From Alphaproteobacteria bacterium (GTDB lineage Bacteria; Pseudomonadota; Alphaproteobacteria; UBA3830): a stretch of DNA of 46,237 nucleotides. Positions 7,455-15,256 of the stretch are shown here, in pieces (the stretch's first letter is position 1; every line of letters begins with the position of its first letter). The stretch covers positions 1 to 46,237 of the forward strand of contig BNWE01000002.1 in assembly GCA_025998595.1 (NCBI GenBank). The letters are read 5' to 3'. The notes below the pieces were generated by a model that did not search any database, had not been told where the DNA came from, and saw only the letters and a program-made list of their open reading frames with translations. A program made the position numbers and the translations under genes.

Positions 7455-8462
7455 CTAACATCTCCAGAGCAGATGTATGTTTGGACCGGCATCTAGAGTA
7501 ACTATGGGACCGTCGCCGTTACTTTTCCAGAATTTTCGAATTTCGGATAGCACACGAATTGTTTCTGGTTGCATATAGCCAAAACTCGGAGATGCCGTTT
7601 CGAATAGCGCGTGCATGTCCCAAAATTCTTCCCAGCATATTTGATAGGCCGCGTCCCAGCGCAGATTATTCAAAGCCGCAATCAGTTGTTCCAATCTTGT
7701 TTCGGCGCGTTTTTCTCGTCCGGGCATCAGAAGACTTGTCTGCACCAATTTATGCGCCATACTGGACGATACTTCCTTTGGTCTATCGTCTACAATAATG
7801 ACCTCATGCGATAACTTATTGATTTTTATGTCTATTTTTTCTGCATTTTCGTCTCTCCAGAGACACCAGGGAGAGAAAAACGATCGGCAAGAGGATCCGG
7901 ATCCAACTCTACTAACTGAACTCATGTAATCCATCGATGGAATTGGCGTGCCCTTTATATCGCATATGGCCTTGAACGCACACATGGTCAGTGCAGCAAA
8001 ACTCGATGCAGAACTGGCCAATCCAGCCCCTGCCGGAAAACCAGCGTGACGCTGGACCCGTTTACTACCTTCTGAAAGGTATGCGAGTGTCATCTTCAAT
8101 GTCGAAGCTGCTTCAGCAATAGAAAACATCCGTGGTGCAACCACCGAAGCAGTAAACGGATCAAACGTCACGTTTGTAGAAGATATCGCAAAAAACTCTT
8201 TGCAATTATTGAGTTCTTTTATGTATTTCAGATGATTAATAAATCTATCGATAGATTGCTTGCTTAATTGCATATCACCAACGTATTTATCGCATTCGGA
8301 AGTCAATTCCAGAGAAACTTCCGTGGTAAAATTGTCCAACGTATAGGATAGAGAGGCGTTCAATGGAACATTGTTTTCCTTCTTTCCCATGTATTTTATT
8401 AGAGCGATATTAGACGGCGCCGTCGCTGTCCATAGCGATTGTTTTTTAGGTACTTCATTCAT
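7455..8462 (-). CDS. mvaD: Diphosphomevalonate decarboxylase with in-frame insertion
   Basis: GHMP-kinase-fold enzyme that converts mevalonate diphosphate to isopentenyl diphosphate with ATP, the last step of the mevalonate pathway. Family marks are the start TATAPSNIALIKYMGK (about 13-28), LNASLSYTLD, the phosphate-binding loop FPAGAGLASSASSFAAL (about 142-158), RVGSGSSCRSFF and VTLDAGPNIHLL near the end. Residues about 96-140 (NVTFDPFTAS ... RVQRHA) are not part of the family. They are encoded by a palindromic element at 8041-8176, inserted just before the ATP loop. The C-terminus stops about 4 residues after DAGPNIHLL, shorter than usual. The start overlaps the upstream glycosyltransferase stop (ATGA). 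Bacteria of this kind normally use the MEP pathway, so transfer is possible. Activity with the insertion is uncertain. Confidence 0.88.
   Translation of the reverse strand: MNEVPKKQSLWTATAPSNIALIKYMGKKENNVPLNASLSYTLDNFTTEVSLELTSECDKYVGDMQLSKQSIDRFINHLKYIKELNNCKEFFAISSTNVTFDPFTASVVAPRMFSIAEAASTLKMTLAYLSEGSKRVQRHAGFPAGAGLASSASSFAALTMCAFKAICDIKGTPIPSMDYMSSVSRVGSGSSCRSFFSPWCLWRDENAEKIDIKINKLSHEVIIVDDRPKEVSSSMAHKLVQTSLLMPGREKRAETRLEQLIAALNNLRWDAAYQICWEEFWDMHALFETASPSFGYMQPETIRVLSEIRKFWKSNGDGPIVTLDAGPNIHLLWRC
8041..8176 (+). repeat. Palindromic element (SVTLDPF family) inside mvaD
   Basis: The ends are CCAGCGTGACGCTGG (8041-8055) and CAAACGTCACGTTTG (8162-8176), each nearly its own reverse complement. 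Inside them CCGTTTACTAC faces GCAGTAAACGG in inverted orientation. On the minus strand it encodes NVTFDPFTAS ... AEAAS ... AY-S-GS, alike to the inserts in Fcl and HscB. It is not a multiple of three between these arbitrary ends, so the true borders must differ slightly. Confidence 0.85.
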
Positions 8463-10192
8463 GGTACTGGAGCCGCCTCGTTTTTCAATTCTAGCTCATA
8501 TGAATTGACAAACCAATCGGTGTTGAATTTTGGAAAATCAGTCGTTTCATATTTCTTGGGAATCTTTAACTTTTCGAACCATTCCATCATAACAAAAACG
8601 TGATCATGCTTTAATAAGTTCTCGAGGAATGCATCATAGCTCTTAACGAATTGATATCTAGGGTTATTATCGAAAAGTGCTATGGCCTGAACGATGTTCC
8701 ATTCGTTAGTATTGCAATATATCAAAACGGGAACATCAGGTTTGTCGTGAAATGGATATTTCTCATCAGCATACAGAAATTCTATTTTTTGTTTAATCAA
8801 TCCGTCTGGATCGAGCGGATTGAAAGCCATCGCTGTGTATACCAATGCTGTAACTGCAATGGCTATTTTTCTAATGCTAAAATCATGCACTTTGTTGATA
8901 ACAATCGGAACTATCAGAGCAATTATGGGAAACGCAGACATTATATACCGTAACTCTTTGTAAGGAATCACGACAAAGCACGCAAGCGCCCACAGTAAAC
9001 CAACAGCAAATACGATAGCTGCTATTCTAGTTTTTGAATCATATACTTCATCGATAATAATAGGCACTATCAGAGCAATCATAGGAGATATAGACACAGG
9101 ATCTGCGACCAATAACGTAAACGACCACAATAAACCGCTAGCAAATACGATAGCTGCTATTCGATCGTTTCTTATAAAATTTTCCAAACGAATCTTTCGA
9201 AATGAGAATAAACATATGCCAAAAAATGTAACAGCGAAAGGTGATAACAGATATATAAAAATATATTCTAACGCCTTTGCTATAGATTCTAGCGAACCAA
9301 AAAGAAAGTGCTTATAATCCAAGATAATATCGTAGCACTGCATGGCTCTATAGCTATTTGTTACAAAAAAACCATTAATATACTTTAGATACAATACATT
9401 TGCCAACGCAAATGATAAAACGAACGACGCTGCAAAAAACCAAATGTTTCTCTTTTGATCTTTCATCCAAGAGACTATAACTAAAACCACAATTAGCAGG
9501 AAAACATAGGCAATGGCCAAATATGTGGATAACAGCACAAAGCTAGACAAAACGGACAAAGGTATTACGTTTTTCCAATTGTATTTTCGAGACTGTTCTT
9601 CAATTGCTTGATAATGACACACGAAAACGTACGTTAATATAATGAACAACATTTCCTGCATACAATATGGTCTAAGAAATATGGCATTTGAAAGAGACGC
9701 AGCGCTAACAAAAGCCACGAGCAGCGTTACTGATATAACAATGTCGTCATCGAATAGACGTTTCAATAACTTATATAAAAAGAAAAAGGAAAATAACCAG
9801 AAAAAGAGATTAAGATAGCATCCGCGATTGATGACGTCTTTCAAATCACCATCTGTCCCTGTCATGCAGACGCGCAAAATTGAGTAATACAAATTCGTGT
9901 GTGGAGAATCTATATTATCTTTATGTAATTGCTTTATGTCAGATAATGTATCAGAAAACGATGGACTCGTTCCCCAGGCAATTTTCCTTATCTCTTTTCC
10001 GGTATATGCTTTGTTTTCATCAAACATTCTCGTAAACACCCACGGATTCTTACACTCCGACAGAATAATAGATAACGACTCATCTAAATAAAGTCCAGCT
10101 TTCTGTGGAATCCAGTACAATCGTGCGCTTATGGATAAAATCAGAGCTAGTAGTATGAAAAATTTCGAAGAGAATTTAGAACATGTTATCAT
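8459..10192 (-). CDS. Multi-pass membrane glycosyltransferase-like protein
   Basis: A 577-residue integral membrane protein with about ten or more hydrophobic segments. The N-terminus has a first helix followed by GLYLDESLSI, and a later loop has DSPHTNLYYSILR. An Asp-Glu soon after helix 1 and a proline-containing loop with aromatic residues are usual in GT-C enzymes (dolichol/undecaprenyl-phosphate-sugar mannosyl- or arabinosyltransferases, PMT_2 type), so a transferase using a lipid-linked sugar is likely; substrate unknown. Residues about 343-385 and 388-435 are an internal repeat (RIAAIVFASGLLW and RIAAIVFAVGLLW, then IALIVPIIIDEV and IALIVPIVINKV). The C-terminal 130 residues are soluble. 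It overlaps mvaD by 4 bp, so the two are translationally coupled although functionally unlike. Confidence 0.75.
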   Translation of the reverse strand: MITCSKFSSKFFILLALILSISARLYWIPQKAGLYLDESLSIILSECKNPWVFTRMFDENKAYTGKEIRKIAWGTSPSFSDTLSDIKQLHKDNIDSPHTNLYYSILRVCMTGTDGDLKDVINRGCYLNLFFWLFSFFFLYKLLKRLFDDDIVISVTLLVAFVSAASLSNAIFLRPYCMQEMLFIILTYVFVCHYQAIEEQSRKYNWKNVIPLSVLSSFVLLSTYLAIAYVFLLIVVLVIVSWMKDQKRNIWFFAASFVLSFALANVLYLKYINGFFVTNSYRAMQCYDIILDYKHFLFGSLESIAKALEYIFIYLLSPFAVTFFGICLFSFRKIRLENFIRNDRIAAIVFASGLLWSFTLLVADPVSISPMIALIVPIIIDEVYDSKTRIAAIVFAVGLLWALACFVVIPYKELRYIMSAFPIIALIVPIVINKVHDFSIRKIAIAVTALVYTAMAFNPLDPDGLIKQKIEFLYADEKYPFHDKPDVPVLIYCNTNEWNIVQAIALFDNNPRYQFVKSYDAFLENLLKHDHVFVMMEWFEKLKIPKKYETTDFPKFNTDWFVNSYELELKNEAAPVP

Positions 10193-10259
10193 AAGAATCC
10201 ACCTGCAGCGCGATGACTATTAAAAATATGCATAAAAATCTAGCTAAAATCTATATACA

Positions 10260-10727
10260 TTATTTCAGCTCTCGTAATTCTTTGGATGCTACGTTTAGTA
10301 ATCCATTGACAAATGCAACCTCTGACACATCGAAAAATGCCTTAGTAATTTCTATGTACTCGTTCAAAACGACATTAATAGGTATTTCTTTGAAGCACAT
10401 CAACTCCGCAATGGCCAATCTCAATATACATTTAATGACCGAATCAATTCGCTCCAACTTCCAGCTTTCGGACAGGTGTTTTTCGATTACTCCGTCTATA
10501 AAAGCGATATTTTCTTCCATCATATCCAGAAGACTCTTGAAAAAAGCGTTATCCATTTCGGAAGATGAAATATTTTCGCTAATAAAAATCTCCAGAGACG
10601 CCGGATCATTCGCTAAAACAGACATTTTCTGCCCACAAAGACCGGCCTTATATGCTACCTGTACGGCACATAGTCTAGACATACCGCGCAGTCCAGTCTT
10701 GGACTTACGTTCATTTTTCGATTGCAT
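10260..10727 (-). CDS. nusB: Transcription antitermination factor NusB
   Basis: A 155-residue all-helical RNA-binding protein that joins NusE (S10) at boxA to support transcription of rRNA operons. The N-terminus is basic (KNERKSKTGLRGMSRLCAVQ), and the C-terminal half carries the family pattern KLERIDSVIKCILRLAIAEL, then IPINVVLNEYIEITKAF and FVNGLLNVASK. It lies 11 bp after glyA in the same direction, as in many alphaproteobacteria where nusB follows rpiB/glyA (often with riboflavin genes between, absent here). The start gives the conserved arginine region in full. Confidence 0.93.
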   Translation of the reverse strand: MQSKNERKSKTGLRGMSRLCAVQVAYKAGLCGQKMSVLANDPASLEIFISENISSSEMDNAFFKSLLDMMEENIAFIDGVIEKHLSESWKLERIDSVIKCILRLAIAELMCFKEIPINVVLNEYIEITKAFFDVSEVAFVNGLLNVASKELRELK

Positions 10728-10738
10728 TTATATTCCCA

Positions 10739-12004
10739 CTACTTGTAAAGCGGATACGCCTTGCACAACTCCAGCGCTTCCCCCCGAACCCTTTGACGCA
10801 GATCATCATAGCCGCTTTTTCCGTAATTGGAAAGCACCGTATATATCATATCTGCTATTTTTTGGAATTCCGGCACACCGAGATTCCTAGTGGTCATGGC
10901 AGCGGAACCAATTCTAATACCGGACGTCTGTGTAGGAGGCAATTTATCAAAGGGAATGGCGTTTTTATTGCAGGTAATGCCCGCTTCCTCCAATTCCAAC
11001 TCAGCGATTTTACCTGTTACTGATAATTTCGTTAGATCAACGATGGACATGTGGCATTCGGTTTTTCCGGAAATGATATCGAGGCCGTTTTCCTTAAGTC
11101 GTTCTGCCATTGCTATGGAATTTTCCAGAACTTTCTTGGCGTATTCTTTGAATTCCGGTCGCAATGCCTCTCCAAACGCCACTGCTTTGGCTGCGATGGA
11201 ATGCATTTGAGGTCCACCCTGAACTCCTGGAAACACTGCGCTATTGATTTTCTTTGCGAGTGCTTCGTCGTTGGTGAGAATAATGCCGCCCCTCGGTCCA
11301 CGAAGCGTTTTGTGCGTAGTAGACGAAACGACGTGGGCGTGCTCCATCGGAGACGGATACAGTCCAGCCACGACTAATCCCGCATAGTGAGCGATGTCCA
11401 CAAATAAATACGCGCCGACAGAATCTGCAATTTCCCGAAAGCGCTTGAAGTCGATTTTTCGTGAATAGGAGGAAGCTCCGGCAAGAATGAGTTTCGGCTT
11501 ATGTTCTTCGGCAAGCTTCTGCACATTGTCATAATCGATGAGGCCGTCTTCGTTTATGCCGTAGGAAACTGGCTTAAACCATTTTCCAGATATTGTTGGC
11601 TTTGCTCCGTGTGTGAGATGTCCGCCCATATCCAATCCCATTCCGAGAAACGTATCTCCCGAAGACATGAGCGCGTAAAACACAGATAAATTCGCCTGCG
11701 CTCCAGAATGCGGCTGAACATTTGCGAATTTGCAGTTGAATAGCTTACAGACTCGCTCAATGGCTACGTTTTCTGCCACATCAACGCAGGAGCAGCCGCC
11801 GTAGTATCGTTTGCCGGAATATCCTTCGGCATACTTATTGGTCATGACGCAGCCAAGCGCGGCAATTACTTCCTTGGATGCAAAATTCTCGGACGCGATT
11901 AATTCTATCTGATCCTGCTGCCGAGTGAGTTCGCTTTTTATGGCATCAAAGACTTCCTTGTCTGCCCATTCGTTTCCATCGGTAAAATATCCGTTAAAAG
12001 TCAT
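10739..12004 (-). CDS. glyA: Serine hydroxymethyltransferase
   Basis: Pyridoxal-phosphate enzyme that interconverts serine and tetrahydrofolate with glycine and methylene-tetrahydrofolate, the main source of one-carbon units. At 421 residues it has the full length. Landmarks: [34 protein letters not shown], the PLP-lysine motif [15 protein letters not shown] (Lys about 232), [15 protein letters not shown] and the C-terminal [13 protein letters not shown]. Its start codon overlaps the stop of rpiB by 4 bp and nusB follows, so rpiB-glyA-nusB is one transcription unit, which may extend through the glycosyltransferase and mvaD. Confidence 0.97.
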   Translation of the reverse strand: MTFNGYFTDGNEWADKEVFDAIKSELTRQQDQIELIASENFASKEVIAALGCVMTNKYAEGYSGKRYYGGCSCVDVAENVAIERVCKLFNCKFANVQPHSGAQANLSVFYALMSSGDTFLGMGLDMGGHLTHGAKPTISGKWFKPVSYGINEDGLIDYDNVQKLAEEHKPKLILAGASSYSRKIDFKRFREIADSVGAYLFVDIAHYAGLVVAGLYPSPMEHAHVVSSTTHKTLRGPRGGIILTNDEALAKKINSAVFPGVQGGPQMHSIAAKAVAFGEALRPEFKEYAKKVLENSIAMAERLKENGLDIISGKTECHMSIVDLTKLSVTGKIAELELEEAGITCNKNAIPFDKLPPTQTSGIRIGSAAMTTRNLGVPEFQKIADMIYTVLSNYGKSGYDDLRQRVRGEALELCKAYPLYK

Positions 12005-12450
12005 TTTCGTCTTCCTTTTGTTAGATCATCAATTAGACGCAGTCTTGCTTCATGCCGACCACCATCGAATTCTGTTTTTTGAAAATCACGAACACATTCA
12101 AGAGCGGTATTGGCATCAATGTATTTTTCTCCAAAAACTATCACATTCGCATTATTATGCCTGCGAGCCATCACTGCCATTTCTCTATTTAAACACAAGG
12201 CAGCCCGAATGCCATCGTAGCGATTTGCCGCAATAGACATTCCTATTCCTGTGCCGCATATCAATATACCATATTTTTTCTCGTACTTGGAAGATAGCAG
12301 CTCATTGACAAATTTATCTGCAAGTTCCGGATAATCGCAGGGATTCATATCAAATGGCCCAACGTCATTTATGTCTATATCTTTCAGGCTCTCAACCAAA
12401 AATTTTTTCAGGAAAACCCCTGCATGATCAGATGCTATAAAAATATGCAT
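12001..12450 (-). CDS. rpiB: Ribose 5-phosphate isomerase B
   Basis: RpiB/LacAB-type isomerase that interconverts ribose 5-phosphate and ribulose 5-phosphate in the pentose phosphate pathway. At 149 residues it has the ordinary length. Seen: the N-terminal IASDHAG with catalytic-region Asp8-His9, [13 protein letters not shown] with Cys65 as the likely base, and RRHNNANV with His98. It is the first confidently called gene of the minus-strand operon. A short open frame of unknown status ends 3 bp upstream of its start. Confidence 0.95.
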   Translation of the reverse strand: MHIFIASDHAGVFLKKFLVESLKDIDINDVGPFDMNPCDYPELADKFVNELLSSKYEKKYGILICGTGIGMSIAANRYDGIRAALCLNREMAVMARRHNNANVIVFGEKYIDANTALECVRDFQKTEFDGGRHEARLRLIDDLTKGRRK

Positions 12451-12453
12451 TTT

Positions 12454-12636
12454 TTACCTCAGATATGCTTCTATAACTATCGCCATTAGATGATGGAACT
12501 TTTTGGGAATTTGCGCAAGATCTTTTTCGATGCTTGCAATACCAACTTCTCTATTCGCTACCAGCTGGAATGTGTGTGTGGTGTACTTACAATGTCGAAA
12601 CGAAACATGAAGCCTTGTTTTTTCTCCAATTAAGCA
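12454..12636 (-). other. Short open frame upstream of rpiB, possible gene relic
   Basis: A 60-codon frame without a normal start codon ends with TAA 3 bp before the rpiB start. The translation (HVSFRHCKYTTHTFQLVAN, then VGIASIEKDL and FHHLMAIVIEAYLR) looks protein-like rather than random, with amphipathic segments. The frame opens after a TAG at 12637-12639, and only ATT or TTA codons precede the GGAGAA stretch. It may be a decayed small gene that was translationally coupled to rpiB, or a gene using an unusual start. I do not recognise the family. Confidence 0.35.
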
Positions 12637-12712
12637 CTATATATATTTCTGTAATTATCGTATTATGGTAATTCGATAATTTGTTTTTTACAATGGAGAA
12701 TTATAAATAGAA

Positions 12713-13036
12713 ATGAATAAAATAATAGCAGCTTGTGTAGTTGCAATGATGGTCTCAGCTTTTTGGATTGCAGAAGAAGCATGTTGAGCAAATGCTAAAT
12801 CTTCTACAAACGAAGCAAAACAAGTCAGCAACATCGATTTTGATACTGGAAAGTATACAGGTGAAGTCAATACCGACAATCTTCCGCATGGAAAAGGAAA
12901 ATATGCATGTGCAAATGGATATGAGGTTGTGAATAAATGGTCCTCACAGCAAACAGCAAGGTATTCAGCGGTATTCAGATTTTTTGTCTTTTTTTCGCGG
13001 CAAGCTGCGTGGAATATATCCCTAAAAAGAGATTAA
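12713..13036 (+). pseudogene. Exported MORN-like protein gene with in-frame stop
   Basis: From ATG 12713 the frame encodes a signal-peptide-like start (MNKIIAACVVAMMVSAFWI, then AEEAC), then TGA at 12785-12787, then continues open to TAA 13034. After the stop it encodes FDTGKYTGEVNTDNLPHGKG followed by KYACANGYE, a MORN-type repeat (YxGE...PHGKGxY...GxE). Other genes in the window end in TGA and use TGG for Trp, so read-through is not expected. The tail after NKW is not MORN-like and suggests a 3' truncation. Best read as a short decayed gene; MORN repeats are membrane- or protein-binding modules. Confidence 0.55.
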
Positions 13037-13157
13037 ATTCTATATCTTTCTAGCGAAATTGTTGAGTCCCTCTTCTTCATGAAACGCCCGTGACAGTTAA
13101 TTACTGCTGAAAGGCATGTCGTAGACAACATGCCCTGCTATTATGGTTGGATGACGG
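13037..13157. other. Gap with a hairpin and possible degenerate palindromic element
   Basis: GGCATGT pairs with ACATGCC around 13116-13138. The sequence CGTGACAGTT...TTACTGCTGAAAGGCATG just before it resembles, with deletions, the left end of the SVTLDPF palindromic element (CGTGACG-TGG...TTACTGCT). No gene is seen. Confidence 0.3.
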
Positions 13158-15149
13158 TTACTGTTTTGAGAGTTTCTTTAATTTGTCCTTAACAACACTT
13201 AATCTAATACCAGCCGGGGCAAAACCACTGAGACAAGCTATATCATACCACGTTTGCGCCAACTCCAAATCTATACCATCGCCGGAGTCTGTACCAAATT
13301 CAGCCATGCTTCCAAGATTATTGGCTGCCTCAGGACTACCTAATGCACTAGCTTTTATAAATAATTCCTTGGCTACTATTGGATTACGAACCACACCATA
13401 GCCGTAAAGATACGCTATCGCATAATTGCATATACCAGGAGCATAATCTTTTTTTGCAGATTCTGTAAAACAGTCAAATGCTTGTTTTAAAAGTTGGAGC
13501 ACCTCCCCGTCGTATTTTACGCCTACTTCCATTTTGTTAAGGGCAAGATCAGGATAAGTCTCATTCAGCTTTGCATGAGCTTTTTCAAGATATATTCGTC
13601 CCAGAATGTTTTGAGCCTTAGGGTTTCCGCTTGCAGCACTGGCTTTCAATCGTTCAATGTTTTGTTCCTCTTGTCTTTTTTTTTGCTCCTGTTGCCTTTT
13701 CGCTCTGTCAGCCTGCTTATTTTTCTTGTCACGCTGTTGTTGAGCCATCCTTTCTTTTAGAGCATCCGCTTTTTCTTCCAATTTCTTGGCTATTTTCTCT
13801 TGTTTTTCTTTATCTATTCTAGCTTGCTCCTCTTTATTTCTCCGCTTACGTTCAGCTTTCTCTTCAGCAGATACTTCATCTTTCGCCATTTTTGCTGGAA
13901 CTACCACCGATGGAGCAGAGCTTTCGCTTGCCTTTTTCTTTGGTTTTCTCTTTCGTTTGGATTTGAATTCTACAGCAACAGGCCTTTTGCTATCTGCATT
14001 TTTGGTCGTTTGTGTGTCATTTTTAGCAGCTAATTTCGCCTCGCTCCAAGGAACGAACTGCATGTATTGATAGAAAGTAGCCCCACCTTTAACTTTGTCA
14101 TGGGTGTCGTATACCAGAACGCACGCCAGATGGTTGTGTTTGGCATCATCTTTAATTTTGTCAAGGTTGGCTTTATAATGGTCTTTTTTCCCGGAAAGTA
14201 CATAACAAAATGGTCCTGCAAATTGATCATTGGAAATTTTAAAGTTTTCTGACACTCTTACTAGAGTAGTACCTTTCAGGCCAGCCCAGTCATCTATTAA
14301 AGCTACGGGATTAACCGGATCGAGCTGTTCGGCATCCGGCGTGGACGAGCCTGGGCGACCTGTATCTGATGCTTGCTGGATTGCCGCCGGATCATCAATA
14401 CGATCGTCGTGTTCGTTGCTATGAGTGGCCGTATTTAGTTCGGCACCGCATGAGAGCTTTTGCAAAAAAGTAAACAGCAAGCGACGAAATAAAACGGCAC
14501 TCGTTTGGCCATCGGGACAGCAGAGTCTCATGACATACTTCAGAGGAGAGTTGATTCCGCGGGGCCGTAATTGGAGAAAAGTCTCGTCATAGGCAGTATA
14601 GTCGCCTAGCGTATTGCTAATAGTCAATGGAGCATGACTAAAGCCACTGCGAAGAAGGTTGATCAGGGTACGGTGCTGCGAGTAAGCAGCAGGAAATCCT
14701 AGATAATGTGTTCTGGATTGCGATTGTGGTCCACGCACGACAACAATAGCAGTTTCTGTATCAGTCGCATTAGGAAGCAAGTCACCTACTAATGTCGAGA
14801 GCCCAGCTGTATCATTTGAAGGCATAAGTCTAAAAGTAGTACGAGAAGCACGGCTGTTTTCAGCTATCAACCTTCTATACGTAGCGAGAAAGTAAGGCAG
14901 CACTTTAACGGCCTGCGGAACAACAAGTTCCACTATCTCACGATGAGGCCACTGGCAGAAAGCTTTCGAATACCACGCTAATGCCTGCTCATAATTCCGG
15001 TGTTCAAGGTGAAAATCCCCGAAACAAAGTTGTTGTAAAGCAAGGCTACGTGGATGGTCAAGATCTTCAACAATCATCCCTTCCGCATTCATAGCGCCAA
15101 TACACGAAAGTATCAAAACCAAAACTCTACTATTTGCTTTTATTTTCAT
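13158..15149 (-). CDS. Exported protein with coiled coil and Sel1-like repeats
   Basis: A 663-residue protein starting at MKIKANSRVLVLIL, chosen because GGAG lies 7 bases before it; an ATG 12 bases upstream lacks a ribosome-binding site. The N-terminus is a signal peptide (cut near GAMNA). A TPR-like stretch follows (QQLCFGDFHLEHRNYEQALA). The middle (about 75-390) has no family I recognise. About 395-510 is a highly charged Lys/Glu/Arg/Gln coiled coil with KRKRKPKKK at its start. Sel1-like repeats occupy about 515-640 (GNPKAQNILGRIYLEKAH, then YAIAYLYGYGVVRNPIVAKE and SPEAANNLGSMAEFG). Sel1 proteins act as protein-interaction scaffolds, often at the host interface in intracellular bacteria; that use is inference. 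Confidence 0.7.
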   Translation of the reverse strand: MKIKANSRVLVLILSCIGAMNAEGMIVEDLDHPRSLALQQLCFGDFHLEHRNYEQALAWYSKAFCQWPHREIVELVVPQAVKVLPYFLATYRRLIAENSRASRTTFRLMPSNDTAGLSTLVGDLLPNATDTETAIVVVRGPQSQSRTHYLGFPAAYSQHRTLINLLRSGFSHAPLTISNTLGDYTAYDETFLQLRPRGINSPLKYVMRLCCPDGQTSAVLFRRLLFTFLQKLSCGAELNTATHSNEHDDRIDDPAAIQQASDTGRPGSSTPDAEQLDPVNPVALIDDWAGLKGTTLVRVSENFKISNDQFAGPFCYVLSGKKDHYKANLDKIKDDAKHNHLACVLVYDTHDKVKGGATFYQYMQFVPWSEAKLAAKNDTQTTKNADSKRPVAVEFKSKRKRKPKKKASESSAPSVVVPAKMAKDEVSAEEKAERKRRNKEEQARIDKEKQEKIAKKLEEKADALKERMAQQQRDKKNKQADRAKRQQEQKKRQEEQNIERLKASAASGNPKAQNILGRIYLEKAHAKLNETYPDLALNKMEVGVKYDGEVLQLLKQAFDCFTESAKKDYAPGICNYAIAYLYGYGVVRNPIVAKELFIKASALGSPEAANNLGSMAEFGTDSGDGIDLELAQTWYDIACLSGFAPAGIRLSVVKDKLKKLSKQ

Positions 15150-15256
15150 TTCATACTCCATTTATCTAACAAAAGTCCGCGCAATTTAACAGATAGAAAA
15201 GCGATTGTCAACACAAAAAAAGAATTATTGGTTCTGATTTATTCGCCTATCTGTGG

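Noticed and set aside
12713..13036. TGA as tryptophan (recoded UGA), suggested by the MORN-like frame continuing past TGA
   Set aside because: abcF, topA, hscA and others end with TGA and conserved tryptophans use TGG, so the standard bacterial code applies and this gene is simply broken.
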